Shown here in pieces: positions 19,010 to 27,930 of a DNA stretch of 64,000 nucleotides. Origin of the DNA: Yersinia massiliensis (GTDB taxonomy: Bacteria > Pseudomonadota > Gammaproteobacteria > Enterobacterales > Enterobacteriaceae). The DNA is taken from contig NZ_CP028488.1 of the NCBI RefSeq assembly GCF_003048255.1, positions 1 through 64,000 on the forward strand, given 5' to 3'. The position numbers and the translations under genes were made by a program. Positions within the stretch are counted from its first letter, which is position 1; every line of letters starts with the position of its first letter. The notes beneath the pieces were generated by a model. The model saw nothing but the letters and a program-made list of their open reading frames with translations. It was not told the DNA's origin and searched no databases.

Positions 19010-19540
19010 CTTTTTCTCCATGGGTCATTAACGGCAGTGAACACACTATAAGTCAGTGTGATTGATTATTTCATATTTAATAAATATCAAAATTAATAAT
19101 AAGTTTGATTAAAATAAATTTATTAATTATCACTATATAAAAAGTCACGCTAAGAACAGTCACTGTTAGCAATTACCTAACCCGCCGTTTTCTCTGTTCC
19201 GACTTTTTCCCTATTTTCCGTTTTCGGAACCTTATCACACTCGCCGCGCCGTCAACAGCCCCCAAAGCGCCGCTGTCGGATAGTCTCCCAGGGTCAATAA
19301 ACACAATATGCAGTAACTTAACACGACATATGGATACTAAATATAGTGGTTGTGCAAAAAATTGCCCGTCGTGGAGGCCAGATCCGCTTCTACCACTTTT
19401 CGGATCTTCCATAAAAAAGAGAGCGTCTGTATGTACGTTCTGTATCATATGTATTGTATGTATTGTATGTATTGTATGTGTTTTGTATTGTGTACAAAAC
19501 GCGGGCAGGTTAAAATGTACACATCCCTTCTGAACGGAGC
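19010..19540. promoter_or_regulatory. kfrA control region: 9-bp tandem repeats and inverted repeat
   Basis: Non-coding. Three tandem copies of GTATTGTAT lie at 19451-19477, and a perfect dyad TGTGTACA-N19-TGTACACA at 19489-19523 lies just upstream of kfrA. KfrA proteins of other plasmids bind repeats at their own promoter and repress it, so this is the probable operator. The AT-rich part 19060-19140 shows no gene. The 18-mer CCACTTTTCGGATCTTCC at 19393-19410 recurs at 22850. Confidence 0.65.
19393..19410 (+). repeat. 18-bp direct repeat, copy 1
   Basis: CCACTTTTCGGATCTTCC, identical to 22850-22867. The two copies bracket the kfrA operon and the PIN gene. Confidence 0.85.
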
Positions 19541-19545
19541 ATTTC

Positions 19546-20166
19546 ATGACTAACCTGCCTGCTGACACCGTCCGCCGTATTGAGGACGCCGCCGCGGCCC
19601 TCATTGCCGCCGGCAACCCGAACCCGACAAACGAACAGGTTCGCGCGCACCTCGGCGGCGGCTCCCTGTCGCATATCTCCCCAGTGATGCGGGAGTTTCG
19701 TGCCCGTCAGCGTGCGCTGGCCAGCGAACAACCGTCGGTGCTGCCGCCGGAGCTGGCACAGCTGCTGACCGGACAGTTGGCCCTGCTGTGGCAGGCTGCG
19801 GTGAAACAGGCAGAAGCCGGGACGCTGGCGGCCCGTGAACAGGCCGACGCCGATATCGGCCAGGCCGACCAAGAGCGGGATGAGGCGCTGGCGAAAGTAG
19901 CCATGATGGAAAGTGAACTGGCGGTGTTGCGGGAGGTAGTGACCGAACGTGACCGGCTGCTGGAGGAAGTGCGCGAACTGCGCGCGGAAGCCCTGCCGCT
20001 GCGCGAGCAGGTGGCCCGTCTGACCGCCACCGGCGAACACCTGACGGCTCAGTTGAAGGAAACCAAAAGCGAGCTGAAAGAGTCGCGTGCAGAAAACCGC
20101 ACCCTGCAGGCCGAGCTGCTGATCCTGGCCAGAGCCGAGCCAAAAAGTGCTAAGGATACAAAATGA
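19546..20166 (+). CDS. kfrA: KfrA-like DNA-binding coiled-coil protein
   Basis: 206 residues. Residues 1-60 form a KfrA_N-type helical DNA-binding domain (RRIEDAAAALIAAGNPNPTN, HLGGGSLSHISPVMREFR); the rest is a long Ala/Glu/Arg coiled coil with heptads (DADIGQADQERDEALAKVAM to ELKESRAENRTLQAELL). KfrA proteins repress their own promoter and are thought to help partition or nucleoid-like plasmid organisation. GGAG lies 6 bases before the ATG. The stop overlaps the next start (ATGA), making it the first gene of a three-gene coupled operon. Confidence 0.88.
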   Translation: MTNLPADTVRRIEDAAAALIAAGNPNPTNEQVRAHLGGGSLSHISPVMREFRARQRALASEQPSVLPPELAQLLTGQLALLWQAAVKQAEAGTLAAREQADADIGQADQERDEALAKVAMMESELAVLREVVTERDRLLEEVRELRAEALPLREQVARLTATGEHLTAQLKETKSELKESRAENRTLQAELLILARAEPKSAKDTK

Positions 20167-20696
20167 CCCCTGAAATTAAACGCCGTATCCATGCCTTTCG
20201 CAACGCCCTGGTGCTGGCCGCAGACACCCGCTCGAACGAATGTTTTGCGATGGGCCGCTGGCTAATGGAGATGAATCATTTCCCGTACGGCTGTTGTGAC
20301 CTGGCTAGCAACTTTCTGGCACAGTACCTGCAGGACTGCGACCCGTCCTTGCAGCCGGTTATTGTGCATATGATGGCGACGGAGGACTTCCGGGAAGAAC
20401 GCCATTCAACTATCCATTCCCACGTGATCGTGAGGCTGGACGACTGGTACATCGATCTCACCCTGAACCAGTTTGAGGAGTACCGGAACCGGGTGATGAT
20501 CGATAAAAGCTCCGGCACGCTGGGCACCCTGCTGAAACACATCCGGTCTCATGACGGGACAGTCACGGAGCGCGGCATTCAACTGGACACGAGGACGGAA
20601 CGTGGCCGCGAACTCTATGCCTGGCTGCGCGTCACTGCGGACAACCTGCTGGATCAGATTGAGGGAGAAACCAGAACCGGGGAAAAAATCAAATGA
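20163..20696 (+). CDS. Putative cysteine-peptidase/transglutaminase-fold protein
   Basis: 177 residues, unknown family. The order Cys (HFPYGCCDLASNFLAQYL, about 38-55), His (STIHSHVIVRL, about 85) and Asp (WYIDLTLNQF, about 97) with matching local patterns resembles the catalytic triad of papain-like/transglutaminase-like enzymes; this is an inference from motif order only. It overlaps kfrA by ATGA and the membrane-protein gene by ATGA, so all three are translated together. GC content matches kfrA, indicating they travel as a unit. Confidence 0.5.
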   Translation: MTPEIKRRIHAFRNALVLAADTRSNECFAMGRWLMEMNHFPYGCCDLASNFLAQYLQDCDPSLQPVIVHMMATEDFREERHSTIHSHVIVRLDDWYIDLTLNQFEEYRNRVMIDKSSGTLGTLLKHIRSHDGTVTERGIQLDTRTERGRELYAWLRVTADNLLDQIEGETRTGEKIK

Positions 20697-21502
20697 GCAC
20701 AGGAAAATCGGGTTCAGGCTGGCTCCGGAGCAGCCTTTATGTCGCCGTAACAGCAGCCACCGGTACTGCCTTGCTGATACTGCTGATTGTCCTCGTGTAT
20801 GACCTCAGGCTCACCGGCAGTGCCGCCGACTGGCTGGCGACGGTTTTCAATGGCGTGATGGCTACAGCAGCGGTAGCGGCCTTCCTTGTGGCCAGGAGCT
20901 GGCTGCCCCAGTTGACCACTCAGGAGGGCTATAAAACCGCAATCGGTCTGGTCAACGACCAGTACAGTCAACTGGGCAAAGACCATCTGCCTGGGGTTGC
21001 CGCAGATAAAGCGGTGGAGGCGTTCCGGGAACAAGCTGAGGCTGGTCTGGGCACCAGTCTGGACAAGTATGACAACGCGGTTAACCTGCTGAGGGTCAGT
21101 CTTGAGGCCGTACAGTCCATAACGTCAGAGATCAATAACGCCCGTTTCTGCCTCGCCACCTATGGTCTCACCGAAGCGCCACGTTATAAGACTGACCTGG
21201 GGGCGATGGTGTCAGCTTTTGAAGCATCGCTTCCACTTGGAGAGGAGTTGCTGAAAAAGCTGAATTCCGATCTCAGTCATAGACGTATTGCCAACACAAA
21301 GACGCAGTCGAAAAGTGGGATGACCGAAGGATACATGTTGTGGATAACCAGGCTCGAGCAGGATGGTCAGCTGCTTCTGGCTCAATATGAATCCTACAAC
21401 AGCGCTATCACGACGCTCCAGCAAGCACACGCCGCCGTCTTCGACAAGCGCCCGGCGATTGGTAAACTGTTTGTACCCGAGAGACGTAAATACCTGTCTT
21501 GA
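20693..21502 (+). CDS. Two-TM membrane protein of the kfrA operon
   Basis: 269 residues. Two hydrophobic helices near the N-terminus (about 14-38, VAVTAATGTALLILLIVLVY; and about 48-68, VFNGVMATAAVAAFLVARSW) are followed by a long, mostly helical cytoplasmic part without recognised motifs. The short Gly-rich N-terminus starts at an ATGA overlap with the preceding gene. Two-TM proteins with a soluble helical domain occur as effectors in many defence systems, but nothing here proves such a role. Confidence 0.6.
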   Translation: MSTGKSGSGWLRSSLYVAVTAATGTALLILLIVLVYDLRLTGSAADWLATVFNGVMATAAVAAFLVARSWLPQLTTQEGYKTAIGLVNDQYSQLGKDHLPGVAADKAVEAFREQAEAGLGTSLDKYDNAVNLLRVSLEAVQSITSEINNARFCLATYGLTEAPRYKTDLGAMVSAFEASLPLGEELLKKLNSDLSHRRIANTKTQSKSGMTEGYMLWITRLEQDGQLLLAQYESYNSAITTLQQAHAAVFDKRPAIGKLFVPERRKYLS

Positions 21503-21530
21503 GGCCACCTCTGGAAAATCCGTCAACAGC

Positions 21531-21559
21531 ACAATAAGCCCAGTTTTGGGCTTATTGTG
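21531..21559 (+). terminator. Terminator of the kfrA operon
   Basis: ACAATAAGCCCA-(gtt)-TTGGGCTTATTGT, a near-perfect 12-bp stem after the third gene. It also lies downstream of the convergent PIN gene and may serve both. Confidence 0.8.
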
Positions 21560-21614
21560 TGTAGCTGATAATATGGGAGGATGCAACCAGATATCCACCT
21601 GAAGCTGCCATAAC

Positions 21615-22733
21615 TTAGAAGGGGTCAGGAAGCTGAGGCTCAGCCTCGACGACTGGCACATATTCAATATGTTCTGCGTTATCCAGGTCCAGTAAGAAAA
21701 TACTGTCATCAAAACTCAGTATATGAACCTCCGCATTTGCCCTGATCCCATCCATAAATCCTATCTCAAGAGTGGCGGTGTACTGTTCAGTGTGCCGATA
21801 GGTGTCATTTGAAACCTCAATGCCATAGTACACACGATCTTCTTTATCCCAGTTCGCCCTTGAATAATCCTCGAAATCGTATGAGGCCGTTAAATCAACC
21901 CCGAAAGTAACCTCATAAGTGGCGTCATCTTTATTGACGCCAATCAGCTGTACGTCATCAATGCTTACAGATGATATCTCTGTTTCGTAGATCTCAGGAT
22001 CGTATTCGCTTGTGGATGCCGGTATGAATTCTGCGTCACGCAGTCGTTCCCGGGCCATTCTTATTACATCTTCTTTCATCTGTTCCAGCACGCTGTCTGC
22101 AAATGTTGATAACTCAGCCAGCTCTTCGTCATTCCTGTTAACCAAGTTAAGGAGCGCATCGATGCTTTTAAGATGGATAAAATTATCGTTAGCCTCTGCT
22201 ACAGCAGCCATGTCCCCATCATTACTGACAACATAAACTTTGTGATGACGGGCTCTTGCCACGGCATCGATTGCAGCAAGTGAAAATGCGTCCGGGAACT
22301 CTGACTTTTTCGCCTCACGGTGGAACGGCGCAGTTCCGGAAAAATAATCATCAAATATCTGTTTCGGATTAACGCCAGCGACGGACACTGTTTCAGTTAA
22401 TCCGTTATCTACTAAGGCAATGAATTTACTCATCGCCGCATTAAGGACAGCATCTGAGGTGATCTCCGGGAAAAGACCGCCCCCTGTAATCTCATCCGCT
22501 ACACATAAAAAACTGCCGTTTTTGCGGAAATTTTTATGCTCCCGTACAGCCACCTCAGCGAGTTTTTTCAGATGAATTTCGATTTCTGTACGAACCACAT
22601 CGGTAATAAGCAGGTGAATTTTTTCATCTTCAACAAGATCCTGAAGCCTACCCAAGACGAAATGACCAAACTGAAGCTTTTTTGTTTCGTATGCGGAAGT
22701 GTCAATAAAAACGAGTCTTGTCTGTAGCTCCAT
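21615..22733 (-). CDS. PIN-domain protein (DUF4935-like)
   Basis: 372 residues. The N-terminal ~190 residues are PIN-like: LVFIDTSAYETKKL (first acidic residue, about 10), ITDVVRTEIEIHL, FPDAFSLAAIDA (about 157) and VYVVSNDGDMAAVA (about 185) give the four acidic positions of the metal-dependent RNase fold. The C-terminal half (IYETEISSVSIDDVQLIGVN onward) is beta-rich, acidic and unknown. AGAGGACC precedes the ATG. It converges on the kfrA operon and has no separate antitoxin next to it, unlike VapC toxins, so a stand-alone defence or RNA-processing role is more likely. Confidence 0.72.
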   Translation of the reverse strand: MELQTRLVFIDTSAYETKKLQFGHFVLGRLQDLVEDEKIHLLITDVVRTEIEIHLKKLAEVAVREHKNFRKNGSFLCVADEITGGGLFPEITSDAVLNAAMSKFIALVDNGLTETVSVAGVNPKQIFDDYFSGTAPFHREAKKSEFPDAFSLAAIDAVARARHHKVYVVSNDGDMAAVAEANDNFIHLKSIDALLNLVNRNDEELAELSTFADSVLEQMKEDVIRMARERLRDAEFIPASTSEYDPEIYETEISSVSIDDVQLIGVNKDDATYEVTFGVDLTASYDFEDYSRANWDKEDRVYYGIEVSNDTYRHTEQYTATLEIGFMDGIRANAEVHILSFDDSIFLLDLDNAEHIEYVPVVEAEPQLPDPF

Positions 22734-22849
22734 GTGGTCCTCTGACCATTGAATTTACAGAGCACTATATCAGCCGTAAAAGCAGAGATGAAGACCATGG
22801 CATACAGTAACAACCTCTGATTATAACGAGTTTCCAATACCCGACTTTG

Positions 22850-22867
22850 CCACTTTTCGGATCTTCC
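22850..22867 (+). repeat. 18-bp direct repeat, copy 2
   Basis: CCACTTTTCGGATCTTCC, identical to 19393-19410. It lies upstream of the PIN gene in an otherwise non-coding gap (22734-23013). Confidence 0.85.
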
Positions 22868-23013
22868 CGTCCGGGAAATAACAATGCGGTCAAAAAATAT
22901 CAATTTAGCACCATATTGCAATATTAATTAAATGTATCGACACATGAATCATGTATGCATACTATGAATGCACTGTTATTGATAACATCATAAATTCGTC
23001 AGGGGATACATAA

Positions 23014-23595
23014 TTGACCAGCATAAATGAAAATGAGGAAAAAGGCGTCACAAGGACACTGACTGTACGAAATGTACCAATTGACATCGATATAGAGCTT
23101 ACCGAGCAAGCGAAAGCCGCCGGAAAGTCAAAAAGCGATTTTGTCAGGGAATTTCTGACCGCCTCTTTTGGCGATTTGATCCGCAACTTTATGCAGAGCA
23201 GCGGTCTGGTTGCGCTGATGGACAGAGACCTGGCGCAAATGATGAACGCCGGACTGGCCGACTACTGGTTTGACGGCGCACAGACGCTGGCCGAAAACCG
23301 TGCCTGGTGCCGTCTGTTGTGCATCCGCAGTGAAGACGATCTGCAGCGGATCATGCGCGACGGCGTCCCACTGCTGGAAATACGCGCAAAGCAGCTCAGC
23401 GAGCTCACGCATATTTCTCACGGCACCTCGCTGCTGTTCGCGCTTTTCGCCGAGGTTGCTACTCGTGAGTTACCGGTGATGCTTGCCGTTCACCACGAAC
23501 TGTTTTTCTTACAGAGGGTGGAGGACTTTCTGGATGCGATTGATGAAATTCGTGCAGCCAGGCGTCTGCCGCCTGTGGAACGAAGGGTGTGTTGA
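23014..23595 (+). CDS. Ribbon-helix-helix plasmid protein
   Basis: 193 residues with TTG start (AGGGG 9 bases upstream). The N-terminal ~50 residues (TRTLTVRNVPIDIDIELTEQ, AKAAGKSKSDFVREFL) form a CopG/Arc-type RHH DNA-binding unit. The rest is a helical domain of unknown function (ALMDRDLAQMMNAGLADYWF). It is probably a transcriptional regulator or plasmid maintenance factor. It is monocistronic and followed by its own terminator. Inverted ATGAATCATG/CATACTATGAATG-like sequences just upstream (22945-22975) could be its operator. Confidence 0.65.
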   Translation: MTSINENEEKGVTRTLTVRNVPIDIDIELTEQAKAAGKSKSDFVREFLTASFGDLIRNFMQSSGLVALMDRDLAQMMNAGLADYWFDGAQTLAENRAWCRLLCIRSEDDLQRIMRDGVPLLEIRAKQLSELTHISHGTSLLFALFAEVATRELPVMLAVHHELFFLQRVEDFLDAIDEIRAARRLPPVERRVC

Positions 23596-23608
23596 CGTTC
23601 TGAAACGA

Positions 23609-23636
23609 GAAAAGCCACCCCGAGGGATGGCTTTTC
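23609..23636 (+). terminator. Rho-independent terminator
   Basis: GAAAAGCCA-N10-TGGCTTTTC, 14 bases after the RHH gene, with T-run inside the 3' arm; stem usable on either strand. Confidence 0.8.
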
Positions 23637-23767
23637 CAAACAACTATTGTCGCGTGAGACCTCTGTAAGAGGCGGCTCCGCCTTGATGTGGCTTATTACG
23701 CCATAAACTGACCGACTCGTCAACTCAATTAAAGGCTGATGTCGTTGCATGGCATAAGGAAAGGACA

Positions 23768-24823
23768 ATGCGTAATTATATCTCTACCGAGCGTCTTGAT
23801 ATCTACGAACAGCATCTCAAAATTGAAGCACATCAGGTACTGGCTGCTTATCACTGGAATAAGGCTCTCGCGGGGGCGATGCTACCCGCAATGCAGTGTC
23901 TGGAGGTAACTCTGCGTAATGCCATAGATATGGCTATCCTGTCGCATCCGCCCACTGGTGCTAATGGCCTGTGGCTGACGGACCATAACTGGATCTTCAG
24001 TCTGCCACGTTATATGGGGAAAAAAGCAAACCCCAAACTCTCAAAGCGTTACAAGATGGCCAGAAAGGCGACTGACTCCCAAGATAATCATGGCGTTCTA
24101 CTTGACCAGTATGGCCATCGGGTCATTGCCCGCAAGGTCCGTGAAGAAACTCTGGTTGATCAGGCCCGTGACACCATCGTTTCCGAAGGAAAAATTATCA
24201 CTCCGGCACGGGTGATTGCCGGTATGAACTTTGGGTTCTGGACAACGTTGTTGAGCCATAAATATGAAGATAAGGCCAGTAAGTCACTGTTGTGGCCAAA
24301 CCTAGAAACGGTGGTGTTTCCGAACCTGCCTGAGGGATATACAATGGCGGATATCCGTCAGGATTTTCATCGCATCAGGGCACTGCGTAACCGACTTTCT
24401 CATCATGAGGCACTCTGGAAATTTCACTATGATGATCCTGCCACAGGTTTGCCGGACTACGGTCAACCAGTCTACGGAGTTCAAGCAAGCTGTAGCCTGT
24501 TACGCAAGCATTATGATGACATGCTGGAAATGATTGGCTGGATGAGTCCCGACAGGAAGGCCAATTTCTTAAGTCATTCGGCGCATTTGCGATTTTATGC
24601 GCTTTGCTCAGTTGATGGGTTAAACAGCTATATCGAACCGTCGAAAATTAAAGCAAAAGTAACATTGTCCCGGGGAGGAAAAGCTCTCAACAGGATCATT
24701 AAGGTACTTGAAAGGCATGAGTTTATTCGTATCGTCAGAGGAGGACAGACTGTAATAACTTTTGGAGCGGACAGTTCAACTCATAGTGTAATTATGGTCA
24801 ACGACCAGCTTGGCCGCCTCTAG
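23768..24823 (+). CDS. Abi-family HEPN protein
   Basis: 351 residues. An N-terminal helical domain with CLEVTLRNAIDMAI (about 50-62) and, near residue 210, IRQDFHRIRALRNRLSHHEALW, in which RNRLSHH is the HEPN R-x4-6-H ribonuclease signature, match the Abi_2/AbiD/F-like group of abortive infection proteins. A C-terminal ~60-residue extension (KVTLSRGGKALNRIIKVLER) may be a winged-helix-like addition. AAGGA precedes the ATG. It probably aborts phage growth by RNA cleavage (inference from family). It lies 220 bases upstream of the SIR2-HerA pair but is separately expressed. Confidence 0.75.
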   Translation: MRNYISTERLDIYEQHLKIEAHQVLAAYHWNKALAGAMLPAMQCLEVTLRNAIDMAILSHPPTGANGLWLTDHNWIFSLPRYMGKKANPKLSKRYKMARKATDSQDNHGVLLDQYGHRVIARKVREETLVDQARDTIVSEGKIITPARVIAGMNFGFWTTLLSHKYEDKASKSLLWPNLETVVFPNLPEGYTMADIRQDFHRIRALRNRLSHHEALWKFHYDDPATGLPDYGQPVYGVQASCSLLRKHYDDMLEMIGWMSPDRKANFLSHSAHLRFYALCSVDGLNSYIEPSKIKAKVTLSRGGKALNRIIKVLERHEFIRIVRGGQTVITFGADSSTHSVIMVNDQLGRL

Positions 24824-25044
24824 CTTAAATTCTGCCGTGAAATATTTACCCATGTGATCACCTGTCGTGTAGTTGAGGCAGGGACATGATCTCCGATCAG
24901 GTGGCCAAATTCACTATGCCATTACAATTGCAGTCGGAGGATTGCAGTAAGGAGTAATCAGGAAAATGCTGCTAAAGCAGGTTGTTCAAATGTAAGATAG
25001 AGGAACATAACTGAATGCACAAAAGCAAAACAGGGAGTTAAACC
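24824..25044. promoter_or_regulatory. Spacer upstream of the SIR2-HerA operon
   Basis: 221 bp without a gene. A weak dyad GATCACCTG ... CAGGTGGCC (24856-24906) is present; the promoter itself is not obvious. GGGAG 7 bases before the TTG at 25045 decides the start of the SIR2 gene. Confidence 0.4.
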
Positions 25045-26085
25045 TTGGCGACAAGAAGACCATATTACGGTAACGATAGGGATCAGGAATACTTTGAGCG
25101 CGTATTTCAGTCTGCAAATATCAATTTTCTTATTGGATCAGGTGCCTCGCTACCCGCTATAAATGTGCTTGCTAATATTGAAAAAGAATTACAAAAATTA
25201 ATTAACAGTGAAAAAGAAAAAGAATATTTCGAGGAAGCATCTACATTTCTTAAATCAGTGTGGGTGGCTAATAATATTTTGATCGGAAGAGAGTATGAGT
25301 CGATACTTTATCCTCCGGATAAAGTTTCTAACACTAAAAAGACGGAAAAATATTATGCGGATTTTTTGTCTTCAATAGAAAAAATTCTTACCCGACGAAG
25401 GACGGGGTTGCTGCCCCGCCGGGTTAATATATTTACTACTAATTATGACCTTTTTATTGAGGATGCTGCAACAAAAAATCATAATATTGAGGTTAATGAT
25501 GGGTTTAGTCGTCGAGTGAATATTTTTAATCAGTATTCTTTTGATGCCGGAAGTTTCTACCGAAGTATTCACGCCACCGGGAATTTGTATAACTATAGCG
25601 TTGAATTACCCACGGTAAACCTCATAAAACTGCACGGTTCGCTTTCATGGAAAAAAGAAGGAGATAATATAATATATTCTCTACAGGATTTACCGCCTCT
25701 AAAATTCAAAGGACCGATTCATACTAAAAATTGGGTAAATAAGCATGCTATAATTTTGCCGAGAAAAGAAAAATTTAAAGAGACTCTTCTCGAGAACGTA
25801 TACTATGATTTATTACGCACATACTCTAACGAGCTCGATAAAGAAGGCACAGTCCTTATTGTATTCGGTTTTTCGTTCGCGGATGAGCATATTGAACTTC
25901 TGACGAAGAAAGCCTTGCGCAATGCGACGCTTAAAATTCTTATTTTTGCTTATAATGAATCCGCGCTGGATATGTTTGTAGATAAGTTCAGGGATTTCTC
26001 CAATGTGGAAATAGTGTATCTGCCTGGGGGAACGCTGGAATTTGGCAACCTCAATCACATTATTACGAACTATCTACGTGGTTAA
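25045..26085 (+). CDS. SIR2-family NADase of a SIR2-HerA system
   Basis: 346 residues. SIR2 fold motifs: NINFLIGSGASLPAINVLAN (NAD-binding GSGAS, about 27-46), NIFTTNYDLFIEDA (TTNYD, about 130), NLIKLHGSLSW (catalytic His region, about 192) and VFGFSFADEHIELL (about 275). SIR2 proteins in defence consume NAD+ on infection. The start is TTG with a good GGGAG site. The stop overlaps the HerA start (TAATG), so the pair is translationally coupled. The combination SIR2 + HerA is a known defence pair (also called Nezha), in which both proteins form one large assembly. Confidence 0.87.
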   Translation: MATRRPYYGNDRDQEYFERVFQSANINFLIGSGASLPAINVLANIEKELQKLINSEKEKEYFEEASTFLKSVWVANNILIGREYESILYPPDKVSNTKKTEKYYADFLSSIEKILTRRRTGLLPRRVNIFTTNYDLFIEDAATKNHNIEVNDGFSRRVNIFNQYSFDAGSFYRSIHATGNLYNYSVELPTVNLIKLHGSLSWKKEGDNIIYSLQDLPPLKFKGPIHTKNWVNKHAIILPRKEKFKETLLENVYYDLLRTYSNELDKEGTVLIVFGFSFADEHIELLTKKALRNATLKILIFAYNESALDMFVDKFRDFSNVEIVYLPGGTLEFGNLNHIITNYLRG

Positions 26086-27908
26086 TGATGAATACTAATT
26101 TTGTCGATGAAGAATCTATTTTACGTGTCGGAGAAGTGTGCGAAGTTTCTGGCAGAATGGTTACGATCCTTGTGGATAAGAATAAGAACCTGAGTGACCT
26201 ATTCTACCAAGGAAAGGTTTTAAAAAATGTTTCAGTAGGCAGCTTTATCGAGATCAAAAAAGGGTTTATGAGCCTTATCGGTAAGGTAGAAGCCGAAAAA
26301 ATCATTGAAGAAAGGCAGTATCAGGGCAGCGGTAGTGATGCGCAGCGTTATCGGCGCTACTTGACCGCTACCTTATCCGGCTATATTGATCGTCAGGGCC
26401 GTTTTATCGGCGGCATGCGAGAACTTCCTCTAATAGGAAATGAGGCGTTCATTGTCACCGAAGAGCTGGTTCAGATAATCCATCAGATCACCGAGGCAGG
26501 GAAACCCGGGTTGCATTTTGCCCGTACCGATCTCGAAGATATTGATATTACCCTACCGGTCAGTGGTCTGATGAACTCGCATATCGCTATCTTTGGCAAT
26601 ACGGGTAGTGGAAAATCTAACACCCTGGCTGCGCTTTATAAGCACGGGTACAGTGCTATCTCAGACATATTGGGCAAATCATTTATCGAGAAAAGCAAAT
26701 TCCTGTTATTTGATTTTAACGGGGAATACGGTGCTACGGAATGCATCACCGAGAATAAAGTTGTCTATAAACTTAATACGCACTCTGCGTCAGGGAATAA
26801 AATTCCGATGTCGGCCAGTATATTAGTAGAACACGAAATATTAAGTGTTTTAACTGATGCCACGGATAAGACGCAAAAACCCTTTCTAAAAAGGGTCTTA
26901 GACCTTAAGGCCAGTGTTGATGGAGCAGATGATCCAATAGAGTATTTCAGGAGTATTTTAAAAAAGAGGGTGAAGGAAACTCTTTTTGGCAGTGAAAAGT
27001 CGCGATGCGATACGGTTTTTGATTTTTTTAGACCAATTTTCAACGACCATGAAAAGATGATATCGGATTTAGAGTTTCAGTTTTCAAGAAAAGTTTGGTA
27101 TACCAAAAAAGGTCATTACTTTGATACTGCTGATGATACAGAAGATTCTAATCTTTTCAAATTAGCATGTCATTACGAGTTTCCGGAAGATTTAATTGAA
27201 AATTTACTTTCTTTTATGTATCTCCAACTGATCTCTGAGTTCCTTTCAAATCGCTCAAACCCAGAGCATATTTCACCTGTTATTAACAGGATGAGAAGTA
27301 ATAGGAAAGACATTGCCAAGATTTTTGATACCCGAGGTGTTACAGACTTTTGGAAGGAGGGGAATTTTGTGGTCATTGACCTCAATATGGTAAATATCAC
27401 CATGAAAAAAATGCTCCCACTGATATTAGCAAAATGGGTCTATAACGAGAAAAAAAATGAGACAACAAAGTCCACGTTGAATATCATCATTGATGAGGCC
27501 CACAATATCCTTTCGAATACCTCATTTCGCGAAACGGAGAGCTGGAAAGATTACCGGCTGGAAACGTTTGAAGAGATTATCAAAGAAGGCAGAAAATTTG
27601 GCGTATTTGTCACCCTCTCCAGCCAGCGACCTAATGATATATCTTCAACCATCATCTCGCAGGCACACAATTATTTTATTCACCGGCTGATTAATCAGAA
27701 TGATCTCTTTGCAATTGAGAAATCGGTATCCTACATCGACCGTATGACAGAAGAGTCTATCCCTACGCTATCCACTGGCACCTGTATTTTCAGCGGCGTC
27801 GCCTGCCCGATGCCATTGAAATTACGCATCACAGAGCTGGACAATAAGGCTAAGCCGCATAGCCATACAGTTTCATTTGAGGAACTGAAACAAGACAACA
27901 AACCGTAG
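26085..27908 (+). CDS. HerA/DUF87-type ATPase of the SIR2-HerA system
   Basis: 607 residues. Walker A IFGNTGSGKSNTLAAL lies at about residue 169 and Walker B LNIIIDEAHNILSN at about 467, followed by EGRKFGVFVTLSSQRPNDIS with the arginine-finger region, as in HerA hexameric DNA translocases. The N-terminal ~150 residues include a HAS-barrel-like beta region (EVCEVSGRMVTILVD). The central ~200 residues are an insertion typical of the defence-associated subgroup. It is coupled to the SIR2 gene by a 1-base overlap; a second ATG follows immediately and could be used instead. Confidence 0.87.
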   Translation: MMNTNFVDEESILRVGEVCEVSGRMVTILVDKNKNLSDLFYQGKVLKNVSVGSFIEIKKGFMSLIGKVEAEKIIEERQYQGSGSDAQRYRRYLTATLSGYIDRQGRFIGGMRELPLIGNEAFIVTEELVQIIHQITEAGKPGLHFARTDLEDIDITLPVSGLMNSHIAIFGNTGSGKSNTLAALYKHGYSAISDILGKSFIEKSKFLLFDFNGEYGATECITENKVVYKLNTHSASGNKIPMSASILVEHEILSVLTDATDKTQKPFLKRVLDLKASVDGADDPIEYFRSILKKRVKETLFGSEKSRCDTVFDFFRPIFNDHEKMISDLEFQFSRKVWYTKKGHYFDTADDTEDSNLFKLACHYEFPEDLIENLLSFMYLQLISEFLSNRSNPEHISPVINRMRSNRKDIAKIFDTRGVTDFWKEGNFVVIDLNMVNITMKKMLPLILAKWVYNEKKNETTKSTLNIIIDEAHNILSNTSFRETESWKDYRLETFEEIIKEGRKFGVFVTLSSQRPNDISSTIISQAHNYFIHRLINQNDLFAIEKSVSYIDRMTEESIPTLSTGTCIFSGVACPMPLKLRITELDNKAKPHSHTVSFEELKQDNKP

Positions 27909-27930
27909 ATAATTACGGGTCTGTACAGGT

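Noticed and set aside
19451..19500. Tandem GTATTGTAT repeats as a possible CRISPR array
   Set aside because: Units are 9 bp with no spacers and no cas genes; they sit in the kfrA promoter and are better explained as a regulator-binding or AT-rich control region.
19173..19616. 147-codon - strand frame over the kfrA promoter
   Set aside because: It lies across the operator repeats and the kfrA start, includes a low-complexity HTIHTIHTIH run from the tandem repeat, and has no ribosome site.
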